NCBI GenBank assembly: GCA_000507305.1
Contig: DF239035.1
Coordinates: 340,516-404,515 of the forward strand
Length of the DNA stretch: 64,000 bases
Source: Breviolum minutum Mf 1.05b.01
Lineage: Eukaryota; Sar; Dinophyceae; Suessiales; Symbiodiniaceae
Direction of reading: 5' to 3'
Shown here: positions 1 through 12,150 of the stretch, one piece after another
Position numbering within the stretch: position 1 is the stretch's first letter
How the letters are laid out: every line of letters starts with the position of its first letter
Position numbers and translations under genes: made by a program
The notes under the pieces: generated by a model
What the model was told of the DNA's origin: nothing
Database searches by the model: none
Seen by the model: only the letters and a program-made list of their open reading frames with translations

Positions 1-2454
1 AGTTACATAACAAGTCTGTTGCAAACTACAAAGTAGATTGGGGTGCCACTCTCGGACATAAGTGCTACAGTGAGTTGTAGTTTTGGTCAGTTGCAATCCA
101 GGCCATCGTCTTCAATTTTTGATAATTGAGGTCAGCCAGTCAGCTACAATGTGATTTGCAGTTGCCTTCGACTTTTGTCTCTCAAAGTGTTCCTCTTTCT
201 CCATAATTTGAAATCAGCCATGGCCATTTGCCATGCATGGAAGACATAGAGGGTGCAACTCCAGCGCTTTGTTGAAAGCTACTGAACAGAATATTGCAGT
301 TAAGTAAAGAAGGATGTCTTCTTTGCCACAAATGGAGGCATTTCTCGGTCGTTGACAGATCGAAGACTTCACTCACAGCCGGGACATGACACAGCGAAGA
401 GGTATCACTGGAAGAAACTTGAGTACACAAATCAGAAACATAATTACTCATTGGCCCAGCTGATATTTGGAAGCTCAAGGATATATTTAGGGATGATAAA
501 CATATCCACTTCAAAACTCGTACTTTTGGGGAGCTAAAGGCTACTGGTCACTGATCAAGCGTTTTTTTTGAGGTCCCAAACTACCCAGAATTTTCAGCAG
601 ACGGTGGAATTGTCCAAGACAGATCATCTCATGATTTACTACCAGATGGTAGAGAACCCTTCCAAACCAAGACTAAGTTAGATGTTGAGTAGCAGAATTT
701 GAATCGCGGAATCTCATCATTTGTAGTGTGACTCCACTTGTATTGCCCTAATTGTTCCATGTGGCGGTTTCCCAATTTTTTCATGTCTTGGGGTAAGGAT
801 CCAACTTGACTTTTCATTTGTTTTGAAACCATCGACAAGTGATCCATCATTAACAGAGAAGGGTACAGTAACAAATACTGATACTTGATATTCAAAACTT
901 ATGTAATCCTCGCCAGTAGCTGGCTAATCTTCAGAACTCCCGATTAGATTATATAGACCGTGATTTATGGAACATCATCACCTAGAGTCAGCATAAGCAA
1001 CCAAGAGGCTAATCCTCAATGAACAGACCAAGTGTATCCAAGTGTTCACTCCTTGAAATCATGTGGAACCACTGATTGGGATTGAGGAAGAACCACTGAT
1101 GTTTATGTTCAATAGTTCGATATTACCTGTTGATGTGATTAAAACGCGGGTTTGACTTTCAGATTTCATCCTGCTAGCCTTCAAACATTCAGCACAAACA
1201 GCTGGGAATTCCAGGGTTTTTGGTCAGTTGCGGGTAAGCAGACTTGTCGTCACGGGGTCACGGACGTAGCAGCAAGGGTAAGCAGGCTGTGTCAGATTGA
1301 CATATCTTGAAAGTCATCCAATCTTCTACAATGGCTGAAGAAACAGCAAAAACATCTTTTTTGGTTCGGTGCGGCTGTAGACTTAGACTGGAGGGATGAT
1401 TGGAGTTTACACTTTTCTGATGACTTGTTGGCTTATTGACTTCTTGGCAGATTTTGATGATGCCTGTCAAACTTTGAGAGTTTGTGTTATACATCTCCGT
1501 CCAGGATCTGGTCACGCCGACGCTGGTGTGTTCCAGACCTCTTTCCGAAGGTAGATTGAGAACGCTTGTTTGCAAATGATACACACTCCGCATAAGCAAT
1601 TCTGAAGTGGATGGAAGATACACCCTTAGGTTTTCCAAAGATGTGTGTGTGTGTGTGTGCATGATTGTGCTTACAAAAACTGATTGTGCAAACTTTTTTG
1701 AAGCATCATTGGCCATTTGAAAGCGACATGCAGTGGACTTTTTGGATATATCACTTGATTGGTAAATTTCAAACAGAATTGCGGATTCCAGCAACATTTA
1801 TATACATCTAGCCTTTTTAACCGCTGGCATCCCATGGCATCTTATGTCATCCCATGGCATCCTGTGGCATCCCATGGTATCCCATGGAACTCCCCAGTGT
1901 TGCGGGCGGCGGAACCAACGCTTTCGTCGAATGGCCTGGCAAGGTGACTGTGTAGTGCTTGATCATCTTTTCATTTTGGTTGCTGGAATTTACAGTATGC
2001 ACACTTGAATCTAAATAACAGGGACTTCAATGAATACAATGATATAGTATAAGTAGATAATGAGGTATCTTGTATGTGTGAATGGTTACATTCAAGATAA
2101 TTGAGAGAAAGATCATGTACGTGTGTATGAAATGTAATGTAACTTGATGCCATGCAACGGAATGAAATGTACTCAGACTGTAATTTCATGTAATAGAACG
2201 CAGTGACTTAATGTAACGAAACGTCATGCAATGTAATGTAATGTTAGGGTTGATGTCTAGTAGTTTTGTATGTTCATACACATGCATAGAGTAGGTGATC
2301 TCGAGAAATATGCCAGTATAGTACTGTTTCGTACAGACATCCTGAAAAAAAATCATGACAATACATGTAATATGCAGATATAATGCATGTCGTTCTGCTT
2401 CAACATGCTTCAACATTGTTACACATTTGCGGTCGTTGACCGTAGATGTCCCAG
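1..2454. other. No gene resolved; weak exon-like pieces only
   Basis: No exon here can be chained to another. Weak candidates are a piece at about 1511-1555 (acceptor CAG, reading DLVTPTLVCSRPLSE, then a GT donor) and a GC-rich piece near 1901-1945 ending at a GTGACT donor. Positions 1826-1890 hold a short degenerate repeat of the unit CATCCCATGG. Positions 1642-1660 hold a TG microsatellite. A long minus-strand frame over 1258-1797 crosses that microsatellite and is not accepted as a gene. Confidence 0.3.
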
Positions 2455-2537
2455 GTGCAGTGGCGTGGTGTCGCTGTTGGCCGTTGGTGTTGCGAGCGGC
2501 TGGAGGTACGAATCCGGCAGGAAGATGTTTGATCTAG
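2455..2537 (+). CDS. Exon of unknown protein, ends at a family D element
   Basis: After the acceptor CCCAG the frame starts with one base and reads CSGVVSLLAVGV, then WRYESGRKMFDL, to a GT donor that is the left end of a family D element. The next exon is probably 2727-2748 (SPRMPG), whose phase fits. Two other frames of the first half are also open, so the frame is inferred. Product not recognised. Confidence 0.35.
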
Positions 2538-2726
2538 GTGGTGGTTTCAAAGATTTTTATGTTCATCTCGATTTTTGGGGAAATGTTCCAATTTGACAAG
2601 AAGCATACCCTCCAGGGAACTAACATATCCCCCCAAAAATGGCATTTTGAAGATGATTTTCCTTTTCCCAAGGTGGGATATGTTAATCCCCTGGAGGGTA
2701 TTTTTCTCTATATAGTTCTTCCCCAG
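2538..2726 (+). mobile_element. Family D inverted-repeat element (D1), acting as intron, interrupted by B1
   Basis: The left end GTGGTGGTTTCAAAG and the following 60 bases match the family D copies at 18830 and 58132. The right half is split and degraded because a family B element is inserted at 2608. The interval runs from a GT donor to the acceptor TTCCCCAG before 2727, and the flanking exon phases fit (1 and 1). Confidence 0.5.
2608..2698. mobile_element. Family B element (B1), TA target duplication, nested in D1
   Basis: Terminal inverted repeats CCCTCCAGGG and CCCTGGAGGG are flanked on both sides by TA (2606-2607 and 2699-2700). A second copy with the same ends and the same TA flanks lies at 19113-19212. 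No coding capacity. The structure is that of a Tc1/mariner-like MITE, which is inference from the TIR and TA duplication only. Confidence 0.75.
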
Positions 2727-3030
2727 GAAGTCCTAGGATGCCAGGCAGGTATTGCCAGACCACCAGTACTTAGAGCTCTCAGGATGCCGTTATTTAATCT
2801 ACAAGAAGCTGGTTTTGTTGGGGCCCAGCAGTGCGGAGATGCTTGAATTACACCCGTTAAAATCGGAAAAGAGAAGCTGATAAATCAGTGGAACTTTTTT
2901 TTGTTGATGAATTTCTTGTTGACCAAAACCACCAATGTACCATTTAAGCCTGCAAATCTGATACATCAATTTGTATCAAAAGTTCATACAAATATCCATA
3001 TAAACATTTCCGTAAATGTGTTGTTTGCAG

Positions 3031-3108
3031 GATTGTTTAGCAGATGGTATCCATCCCATGGCACCATACCCCTTGGGCGGCGGATTCCAAAGAGTATCCA
3101 CCACCGGA
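3031..3108 (+). CDS. Exon of unknown protein
   Basis: Acceptor TTTGCAG then G. The frame of 26 codons begins DCLADGIHPMAPYPLGGGF and reaches a GGA|GC donor. The PYPLGGGF run faintly recalls a GT31-type galactosyltransferase motif, but no catalytic motif is visible, so no function is assigned. Confidence 0.4.
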
Positions 3109-3285
3109 GCACGGATGTTTTGTTGGTTGTTGGGCAATCATTCCCAGTTGTTCCATGTATATATTTACCTACATTTACCCATAGATCTATAGGTGACAAT
3201 TTTGGTACATATTCACTACTTTTTCCGGAGCATCTCGGGATTTGTTAAATTTGATACCTTTTGATACCAAGTCTCTGACAGTCAG

Positions 3286-4809
3286 GTGGTTGATGAATCT
3301 ACGGGAACAAAACTCACTACGATGAAGCGAGCTCAATGGATTGCTAAAAGTGTCATGAAACGAAGTATTTGTGTCATGTTAAGTGGGAAAACTGATAGCT
3401 CAAAACCAGGAATATATGTACACGATATCGTAGAAATGTTGTACAGATGATATGATATATTAATGTTATGTTTCTATGATTTTCTATTTTCTATGTATGT
3501 TTAACAACACGTCATGTGTGTTTATAGAAAAGATGTTTGTTGTCAACTCCGTCAACTGCTGCAGGAGGCGGCGCGGTCCTTTGTGTGCGGTGCGCGATTG
3601 CGAGCCTTTGTTGGAATGGTTGAAGGCTGTTGAACTGTTGGTCGCTTCATGAGAATCCAATGGAAAAATCACCATAAATCCATATATAAATCCATAATAT
3701 GAATCCATGAACCAACAGGGAAAAGCCGATTTGTGGGTCCAAACTGACTCTCCGTTGTTTCATGGATGGTTTTTCGGTTTTCCTCACTGTTGAGGCTTCA
3801 GGCTTTGGATTTTACTACGTAGTTGATGGCTGAAATCCGGCAAAAAAAACACCTGGGATGTATGAAACCGTAAAAAAATACATGGGATGGATCAACTACC
3901 GTTCCCTCAACTGGTCCAGGAATTCAACCATCAACAGTATCGCTTGAAGATACTTCAAGATTGCATTGTCCATTTTGGATTTTGATGCGAGATGAGAGTT
4001 TAGTAATTCTGGTGTTGGAATCTAGTGTCATATAAAAAAAAAAGAAGCTGTTATTATTGTCCTTTCGATAATCACGATACCTAAGAGGTACGGCTTGCTA
4101 TTTGCGGTGGAGGGTTCTTAAGCAGGTACCAGGAAGAATAGTCCACAGGTGGTTGTTTTGTTTCAAGAGACCTCACCACTAGAACCCCCCTGTGTCATGC
4201 ATAGAATTATCCACCCAAAGCAGGAATTTTTCCACCAATATTTTTTGCCACATAGAAACGTTCCCTCAAAGACAATGAAATTGATACGCGGGAGCCTTTC
4301 CGGGGATCCGACTCCGACCATCGATCCTTCGAAGTTTTGGTGCCCCGAGCGAAATTTCTCCGGGAAAAACTCGTGGACGGCCCGGCCTCGTCAGGAGATG
4401 CCTGCCACTGAAGGTTTGGATGGTCTGCGGATTGGGCAAAGCTTCTGAGCTGCAAATGCAAGTTCCACACAGATTCCAGCTCGCTCTGTTTGTATGTTGT
4501 GTTTTTTATTTAGGGATTCAAATCCCCCCCCTTGAAATTGCCGTTACTAATGAATTACGTAAGTATGATATGAATCGATTTATCCCATAAAAGAGCCTGG
4601 TTTCCGGAATGCTGAGATTGTTTTTGCCTATTTTGAGCATGTTTTGGCCTGCGACCCTGAAGAGGTCTGGGTTAGTTGTACTGTACATCTATATTATTGT
4701 CAAATTCTGTTTATGTCATTCCGGTATTTCAGGTTGCACTGCCACAGACAATCCATGTTACTCCAAGTTTCTGCTTGAAATGTGATGAGAGAGTCGTTGA
4801 CCAAGATGG
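3286..4809 (+). CDS. Five-exon chain, unknown protein
   Basis: Exons 3286-3330 (VVDESTGTKLTTMKR), 3565-3625 (EAARSFVCG...), 4272-4399 (NEIDTREPFRG... to ASSGD), 4596-4664 (PGFRNAEIVFAYFEHVLACD...) and 4733 to about 4809 (VALPQTIHVTPSFC...). Splice phases agree at all four junctions (0, 1, 0, 0), which is unlikely by chance. The first three donors are GC and the fourth is GT. The element at 3832-3937 lies in the second intron. Product not recognised; it may belong with the SET-like exon at 5497. Confidence 0.6.
3832..3937. mobile_element. Family C inverted-repeat element (C1)
   Basis: Left end GTTGATGGCTGAAATCC, right end GGAATTCAACCATCAACAG, flanked by TA on both sides. The same ends recur at 17927, 23009, 23763 and 44094. 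It sits in an intron of the preceding gene. Confidence 0.65.
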
Positions 4810-4985
4810 TATGACCATCTCACATGTTTTCAGACTTTCACCATGGCACAAGTGTAGAAAACACAGAGTTATAAATTGACCTATGGATTCCATTCTCTCG
4901 GTGGAAACATGACATTTTGTCATTAAGTCCTTATTCCCAGGTTCTTTTGATGTTGACATGTCAGCGTCAGGTACCTATGAAGCAG

Positions 4986-5100
4986 GAGGTGGGCAGCACC
5001 GGACGGCTATTGGGACCAAAAGACCTCCTTTCTCACGCTGAGTCAGGAGATGAAAAATCTATTTGCATAGCAAGTACCAAGATTTTATTTGATTCAGGAA
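4986..5100 (+). CDS. Possible exon, unknown
   Basis: After the acceptor AAGCAG the frame reads EVGSTGRLLGPKDLLSHAES and stays open for about 40 codons. A second frame (GGQHRTAIGTKRPP) is also open. The right border is not fixed. Confidence 0.35.
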
Positions 5101-5496
5101 GTCTTCGATGTAAATTCATGTACTTTTTGTTAGATTCTACTGTTGGATTGTTCATCATGGTTACATAGATATACACAAATATATATACAAATATCACATC
5201 ATAAACACTGTTGAACTTGTACATGTTTTCCATCATCTTCGATCAACTCTTAAGTGTGTCCTTGCCTTGGCACATGGGGAAATTTTCCGCATGTTTTTTG
5301 TTAAGGACGAGATTCCTTGGAAAGTGACAGGTAAGGTTTTTGTTTGTCGTTTCATACCCCGAAGTTTCGGCTGCATACTCCGCCCATCTTGCCTCAAATG
5401 GATACCTTAATTCATGGGAAAATGTCATGAGTCAATGAGATGTCCAGAATTTCAAAACGATACGTTCTTTTTCTTGGACCGAAAAAACCCTTTCAG

Positions 5497-5540
5497 GACT
5501 AGGTGTTTTTGCGGCCAAAGACTTTGCCGCCGGAGAATTG
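5497..5540 (+). CDS. Exon with SET-domain N-terminal motif
   Basis: Acceptor TTTCAG. The reading GLGVFAAKDFAAGEL, followed by V if the frame is extended, matches the GxGxFAxxDfxAGElv block that opens SET methyltransferase domains and binds S-adenosylmethionine. A GT donor follows. The exon at 7627-7663 (FSAYWQSLPQDE) resembles the S.w.pY...LP block of RuBisCO LSMT/SETD-type SET proteins and could continue it. The catalytic NHS and Tyr motifs were not found, so this is one recognised block and not a proven enzyme. Confidence 0.45.
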
Positions 5541-5841
5541 GTGTGCTTGTGGTCTCAGTGTTGGCAAGCGACTGGCGACTGCCCGGCTACACAATTGAGA
5601 CATAACACGAAATTCCCACCGTAAAAAACGAATGTCTGGCAACATTGGGATATCACTGTTCCACCCGTTTTGGATTTCGACGATTGTGCTCATCAATTAA
5701 AGAAGGGTAAAATGTCATGTCAGGAATGTTTTACTGAAGCAGGAGGAAGGTCACAAGAGTAGTGAGGAAGAAAGTTCTTGACTGTTTGGCTTTGAAGTGT
5801 TCAAGTTTGGTTCAAATCGCCTGTCCCGCAACGCACACACC

Positions 5842-6316
5842 ATGTTGAGTCGTCTTTTGCTCCTGGTCATCATGGCACACGCAGATGATACTGTGCAATC
5901 GGTGCAATTCGATCTACAAACCCACGCAATCACTCAGGGACAGCCGTGGGGAGGAGTGTCTGCAGGAGTGTCCAGTATTGCTCCCTATTTGCTTCGGTTT
6001 GTTTACAGGTGACGACCCCCTACCGAGAAAGCTCAACTTTGCCATTTTCGGTACTTTGTCTCTGACCGTCAATAACACCACATTGGTCTGCCCAGACATG
6101 CGGATTGCACAGGGCCACAAGTCGCCGTCGATGTTGAACAACTGGTGGATTGCAGGCACAGAATGCTATCATCAAGATGGGATTGACGGACTGTTTTGCC
6201 CTTGCGGCGATACCAAAGTCTTATTTTCTTACCATTACGTCAGCTGGAAAGCATCAACTGACGATTGGTTCTCAGTAACTGTCGTGAAAGCCAACCATCG
6301 TTTCGCTATTCATTAA
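5842..6316 (+). CDS. Small predicted secreted protein, two exons
   Basis: ATG at 5842 opens MLSRLLLLVIMAHADDTVQ, a clear signal peptide with likely cleavage after the HA. A second frame from 6009 (DDPLPRKLNFAIFGTLSLT...) runs 101 codons to TAA at 6314-6316. The two join in frame if a 55-nt intron with a GA donor (5954-6008) is removed; its 3' end, rich in pyrimidines and closing TTTACAG, is a good acceptor. The mature part is rich in Trp, Tyr and Cys and ends FSVTVVKANHRFAIH. Family not recognised. The second exon alone could instead be read as a longer frame from 5885. Confidence 0.5.
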
Positions 6317-7008
6317 CGCGGAAAGTAGAGGTCACCTTACCCCTTCCGTTGCCTTTCCAACGCACCTGCGTTCTGTGGAAGAAAAACGTACGAAGTGATT
6401 GTTGAATTCTGGGAATTCCCTCCCTTGAACGAACCAATCATGGGAATCCCATCAACCCTCGCCCACTTGCCAAGGTCGAGTACCTACCGAAGCACTACTG
6501 ATTTCAGGTGCTAGAAAACCCATCGGTGGATATTGGTGGATCCCGGTGGATGTTGGACAACGTGGCGTCGTGGATGGTTGTTGTTGCTATCGGATGGGCT
6601 TCACTTGGCTGTGATACATATAATTGGCATATATCATGGAAAAGCTTGAAGGGTTTTCCAGGTGGGTGAAATATTGGCAGTGACAGGTCCAGTGTGTGAC
6701 ATCTTGAAGAAGGGGGTTGGTGAAATGCTGTAATTACATGTTCTCGATTGTTCTTTGCTGAACAACTGTATGCCTGCAAAGCCCACAAAATGTTCTCAAT
6801 TAGTGTATGCAAATGTTGTACATATAGCTTCTAACAGTCACTTTGCATGTAAAGGTAGTGATTATTACATGAATCTAGATACGCATTTACATGTGCAGTG
6901 ATATGATATTACATGATATCAAATATATATATATATATATACATACGGTACGGTATATATCATACCTTAGCCTTGAAATAATGTTGCCCTTTTTCACACT
7001 CGACTCAG
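6317..7008. other. No coding signal seen
   Basis: After the stop at 6316 there is A/T-rich sequence with an AT run at 6922-6940. No exon with both splice borders and good composition was found. Confidence 0.3.
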
Positions 7009-7094
7009 ATACGAAAGCTGAAGATGCCGCTGAAACCTTGGCGCAGCAGTACTTGCCCCTTGGATGCCTGGATTATGGAGCAGAATGTGTTAAG
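7009..7094 (+). CDS. Exon of unknown protein
   Basis: Acceptor ACTCAG. Starting with two bases, 28 codons read TKAEDAAETLAQQYLPLGCL and on to AECVK, then AAG|GC, the donor type common in this window. Product not recognised. Confidence 0.5.
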
Positions 7095-7626
7095 GCTTTC
7101 AGATGGCCCTCAAGATGACTTGTTTATTTTGGTGCAACATCTTGAAAATCCCAGTTTTTGTTTGAATGATTGTAGTCATTCCTTTAAATGATTGTATATA
7201 TTGTATATATGGTTAACAGTTATATTCAAGAGTTCAACACCGGTCACCAAATCATTCCCCTTCGCAAACGAGGCAGGAACGATGCCGTTCCTCAAGTCGG
7301 TTGGAGCCTGAAATTTCCCAGCCATGAAACGCAGCGATCACTCGTTCAGGTTGGTAGATTATCCCATTAGTTACAAGGTCTTATACATTCCGGGTGGTTG
7401 GCCTTGGGATTTCTGAACCATCAACAGTATGAAGACGTGAAGATGATGCTATCTTTCGTCAGATATGATTTACTTTGAAAACTCACATCAATCTGCCATG
7501 CATCATCTATCTATGTGAAGTTTTTTGTTACATTCCTTCCGCTGCCAAATGGTTAGAAAAACAAAGATGTTTGTATTGCTTCCATCAAAATGCTCTCAAA
7601 TTATTGCTTATGAATCATTGTCACAG

Positions 7627-7663
7627 GTTCAGTGCTTACTGGCAGTCCTTACCTCAAGATGAG
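7627..7663 (+). CDS. Exon FSAYWQSLPQDE (possible SET/LSMT-like block)
   Basis: Acceptor CACAG, one base then 12 codons FSAYWQSLPQDE to a GAG|GC donor. The pattern recalls the S.w.pYw..LP block downstream of the opening motif in LSMT/SETD-type SET domains. A link to 5497 is inference. Confidence 0.45.
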
Positions 7664-8299
7664 GCCTGGTAGTTTCTTTTTTTTCGGTTGCAAGAGTAGG
7701 TGGTTGGTGCACGGATGAATTCATGGTAGAGTCATATGAAGATCATGGCCCTGGCTACAAAAATCACCATCCATAAATTTGTCTTGCAGCTCACAATCAA
7801 ATTTTGATCAGGAATCAGGAAGTAGCCATTGAGATTGGTCATTGAATATTACAACATTCCATGGATTATCATGAGGATTACTTCTCAAGTGGTCGGAAAC
7901 TGTTCCATGGCAAAAATGACCCGAATCAACTGCTAGGACCTCGCACCACTTCATCCTTTCCAATGGCCAAAAGACTTGCAATGTCCAGAGTTTTTTGGCA
8001 CCAGTTTTGCCTGGATTTACCAGGATGATACCGTGGGATGGCGTTGTTTGTCATGTCAATTATTGATGCTTCAGCTATCAAGCATCAGATACTGAAACAA
8101 ATGATTGCCCAAAGTCATTCAGTGCGGTGCTGAATCCTTTGCCTATTTAGAGATAGGTCCATCTTGCAGCAGGAACATCCGTTTTTGTTGGTTCCCTTAT
8201 TGAGGTCTCATTCATGTACAGGAGATTTTTTGGTTTGACTAAACAGTCCGGCACAGCCCAGTGCACCAGCTATTGATTTCATGTTTCCCTTTTAATTAG

Positions 8300-8379
8300 G
8301 TATGTGACACAGCTGCTGAAGGGCAGTCTGTCGGCCAGACTTGTATTTGATGCCAGGGAGCCTTATGTTGGAAGTAGAG
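8300..8379 (+). CDS. Exon of unknown protein
   Basis: Acceptor TAATTAG. 26 codons begin YVTQLLKGSLSARLVFDARE and end at a GT donor in phase 1. No homology recognised. The stretch 7664-8299 upstream shows no convincing exon. Confidence 0.45.
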
Positions 8380-8896
8380 GTGGACGGAGTTATCCAAATA
8401 GATTGATAGAACAAAGCATGGATGGATAGATGGAGGAATAGATCGAATAGAGAAATATAGATACATTCAAAGATACATTCCTGGATGCCTTATCAAAAGA
8501 GATACATTCGTACTAGTTGATAGATGATCGTCCAAACTTGAGATGATGTTTCGTGACGTTTAAAAAACAGACGCATTTCTCTAACAGAAATCCAGCTGAA
8601 AAATCCTTAGAGACTGAAGACTAGGCACGTTTCAGCATTCTCGGATTCTCCAATGCTTCAGATCCAGCTGCATGGTTTGACCTCCGTTGTGTGAGCAGAA
8701 ACAAGACCTGTAAATGAAAGTTATGCAGCTATTCCATTGTCCAGGAACGAATAGTGAAAATTAGATAGGTACATGAATTATGTTTACGTACACCTTTTGC
8801 GTGTTCGAATTGAATGTAAGCAGCATACAAATACTGTGTGTAGATAGAGCCATTCGAAATTCCCCAACAAGATTCCATAACCCAGCCCTCATGAAG

Positions 8897-9224
8897 GCTG
8901 CCAAATTCTCAAGGCACGCTTGGGGCAAGTGGCTCCTATCACTTCTAGCGAGATGTTGAAGGCACTTGCTTTGGTAGATTCCAGGTGCACATCCGGTGGT
9001 GACTTGTGGTGTTGGATGATTTCAATGTGGTGACTTGCAGTTGAACATCCCAAGGTTTTTAAAGGTCCGACAGTTGAAAGTAGCCTTCCAGATGGACAAA
9101 ATCTCATGGATCTGAAGATTGTCGGAGAAACGTGATGGGATGGAACAGTCGATGGCTTTCACAGGATGGGTATCGCAGAGCCAAAATTCGAATCGTCCGC
9201 GATTCAATGACAGTTGCAGTTTAA
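8897..9224 (+). CDS. Three exon candidates, last with a stop
   Basis: Exons 8897-8961 (CQILKARLGQVAPITSSEML, donor AAG|GC), 9041 onward (LNIPRFLKVRQLKVAFQM) and 9165-9224 (DGYRRAKIRIVRDSMTVAV then TAA). The first two agree in phase 0. The last could be a terminal exon, which would end a gene at 9224. Product not recognised. Confidence 0.45.
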
Positions 9225-9352
9225 CCTAATGCGTGAGACTCGGAAACTGCTGGAGTATCATGACCGACACATGATTAATTATATAGTTATACATGTACCA
9301 TCGTCCATATACGTGATTGATATCGAGACCTCTAAGGTTTCCCCTTGGATAG

Positions 9353-12150
9353 GTCTTTCAATATCACAGACGAGAACGGCGAAGTGCTGCGTGCCCTGGT
9401 GCCTTTCATTGCTACTGGGCGCTGAATTGGGCCTAAGAGGTGTTGATAAGGGTTCCATCTCAGTCCATAGCAGGTTGATTTAAAAAAACCATAGCGCGGC
9501 AGAAATTGCCCTTCTTATGTTTCCATTCTGCTACTTGATTTTGTACACATGTTTGTTGCTTTTGTTAGTGGGAGGCGTTTTTTGTTGTTTGCATTTCCAG
9601 CAGGTTTATTGCCTTTCCATATCATCAGATGTATCCCAACACTCAAACATATCAAAGAGGTGCCAGCGGTGGTCATAATTGTTCAGCCGATGTATGCCTT
9701 AGATTGCTTTGGTGTAGCACAGGTGATACAGTAAAATTTTCATATCACTTTTATATATCATTATATGTATTTATAGAAACTACTTATACATTTACTTCTC
9801 GAAAATATATGTTTTGACTCAAACAGCTTCAATTGAGAGACTATATTTCCTGATGTTTTTCTTAAGCAACAAGTATAAGTGTTGACTTTTTGCTTTTGCA
9901 GCCGGGTTTTCCAGGATCTCTTCAACACCTTTGTACCGCTGGCCTCTTCGGACAACTGCACATGGAATTGCTGGCCGGGATGTCCGGGTTTTTGCACCGC
10001 TGGGAAAAGTTTGGGATCAGTGGAAATATAGTCTTGTATCCATGAATAAAGGTTGAACGAGTTTATACAAAAAATGCTGCCCAATACATGGACAAGCATT
10101 GAAAGCATTTCGGATACTGAGAACTGGAGCAATACAGTTGATGCTGTGGTTTAGCAGTTTCTGTTGGTAAAACGCCAACTTGGCTTATGCAAATATAAGA
10201 ATTAAACATAATTAAACTATATGGGTGTTTCCTTAAATGGTGGTACCCCCCATATCATCCATTTTAAATGGGTTTTCCATGATAAACCATCCATTTTGGG
10301 ATACCCCTATTTTAGGACACCCCCATATGCACAGTAAGCACTAAGCAGGTAGCGGTTGATGTCACCTGCCAGGTTTCGAGGGACCTTGCAGGGAGGTGCC
10401 ACGCTTCACACAGAATGTGCCATCACTGCAGGAGTGTTGACAGAATCCACGGCAAGTTCTTCAATTTGTACGGGGATGTAAGTTGGATATATACATGTGT
10501 ATATATATATATACCATATATCAAGACACATGGCAGGATGATATCGAGAATAAATGAAGCAATGAAACATGTCAGAAAAGTGCACTCTCACAGCGTCTTG
10601 CTTTTTATATGTGTAATTATTTGTATTTATATATACATAGAGTGAGTAGGTCATTGCAAATTATTGTCGGGATGTCATTGGTGTGATTTGTAGCTATATA
10701 TTGGACTGCTGCCACTCCAAGTAGCAATCACCAGGATTATTTCATTTTTAGGGCTTCGCATCCGAAATCTTGACTTCCGTTCCTGGAAGGGGTTTTGCAT
10801 CCCAAGCTGTATATATATATATATTTATATACACATACATAACTTTATTTATAAATACATAAATCCAAAAATATCATTTATCGACAGTCCAGTATATGAG
10901 CCAATCTCAAGTATCATCAGCAAAAAAAAACAAACAGACACACTACACACACTTGATACACACACAAATACCATTATTTCGTCAGATATATATTGGCTGC
11001 AAAAAAAAACAACAACAAAAAAAAACACATCACTATCCCCTAGGCATCCCAGTCATATATATTCTCAGATGAAAAAATCTGTAGGGTGATTGGGATACCC
11101 TTAGCCGCATCCATCGGCAGGAACGGAGTTGGTACATTGCTATGGTGACTTCTCTTCAGCCGAGTTTTGGGCCACTTATGGAAGCTCAAGCTCAGCTCAA
11201 CGGTTAATTTGGGATTTGATGGTCATGGTTGGTTGGAGAGGCAAGGTGGTTTAGAAAGCATATCCCTGTTTATCTTAAAATATATATATTATTTAAATGT
11301 AGAAATATGGATTTGGGTATATATATATATATAAATATACATATATGCAGTGCTTATATGATATATTATTTTATTTTTGTAACTAATCATTTTATATAAG
11401 TATATACACATTTGTTTGACAGGAAGTATATGTAGGTTTCCAAATTGCTTGCTTCCTTCACCTCAAATCTCCGTGGAATCTCCGTGGGTTTCCGTCCCCA
11501 GGATTCCTTCCATCGGAAACCATGGAGAGCCCCCACGAGGCAGCTCGGAACCGTTGGTCACGACAAATCCCAGTTGTATACGGATTACAGTAAGCCAAGA
11601 TAAGGATTCCTATTAAACAACCAGGATTCAATGGAAAATAAGACTGTTTTTTTTTCGTGGCAAAAATTACATTAGATGATGCTGTTTTTTTGTGTTGCAG
11701 GCAGTAGATGTAGAGAATATGCATGTATTGCACCATTATGATGTACACAAGTTATGTAATCTTATTCTGGGAAGTGATAGGTGGGAAGTGTCCCAGTTCC
11801 TTTTAAATTGAAAGTTGTCAACAAGAGACAAGTGCATTTATCGACATCAAGCTGTGTTTGAATGGGCTGCGGGGGACAATGCTATCAGAAGGAAAACATC
11901 ATACTTTTGATGGTTTAACCGAAATCCCAAGGCCACCCACCGGTTGGATGTGGGTGTTTCCGAAAATGGTGGGTTTCCCCCCCAAATCATCCCATGTAGA
12001 AATAGGGTTTTCCATCATTTTCACCATCCATTTTGGGGTGTTTCCCTATTTTTGGAAACACCCAGCATATTCCAAAACCCGGGCCGTAAACTCCATGGGA
12101 TTTCAAGTCACCGTGGACCCCGGAAACAACTGAGACTCAGCCTTCCAGAG
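9353..12150 (+). CDS. Nine-exon gene, product not recognised
   Basis: Exons 9353-9420, 9604-9722, 9902-10030, 10373-10477, 10752-10808, 11160-11202, 11502-11589, 11815-11931 and 12108-12150 give one continuous frame of about 255 codons; phases match at all eight junctions. Several donors are strong (GTAAGT at 10478, GTAAGC at 11590). Readable pieces are SFNITDENGEVLRALVPF, VPAVVIIVQPMYAL (hydrophobic), RCHASHRMCHHCRSVDR (CxxC) and GFASEILTSVPGRGF. Start and stop were not located; after 12150 the frame runs to a TGA at 12193-12195. The element at 11952 is in the last intron. Exon 9902 is open in all three frames, so its phase fit decides the choice. Confidence 0.65.
10223..10324. mobile_element. 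Family A inverted-repeat element (A1)
   Basis: Ends GGGTGTTTCC and GGACACCCCC, with an inner inverted block (CATCCATTTTAAATGG and ACCATCCATTTTGGG). It lies in an intron of the nine-exon gene. Other copies are at 11952, 20188, 32219 and 34017. Confidence 0.7.
11952..12063. mobile_element. Family A inverted-repeat element (A2)
   Basis: Ends GGGTGTTTCC and GGAAACACCC. It fills most of the intron 11932-12107 of the nine-exon gene. The right repeat is followed by AG (12064-12065), as in the copy at 34017, but here the phase-consistent acceptor is 42 bases further on. Confidence 0.75.

Noticed and set aside
1258..1797. 179-codon minus-strand open frame
   Set aside because: It runs through a TG microsatellite, has no splice or start support, and overlaps a better + strand exon candidate near 1511.
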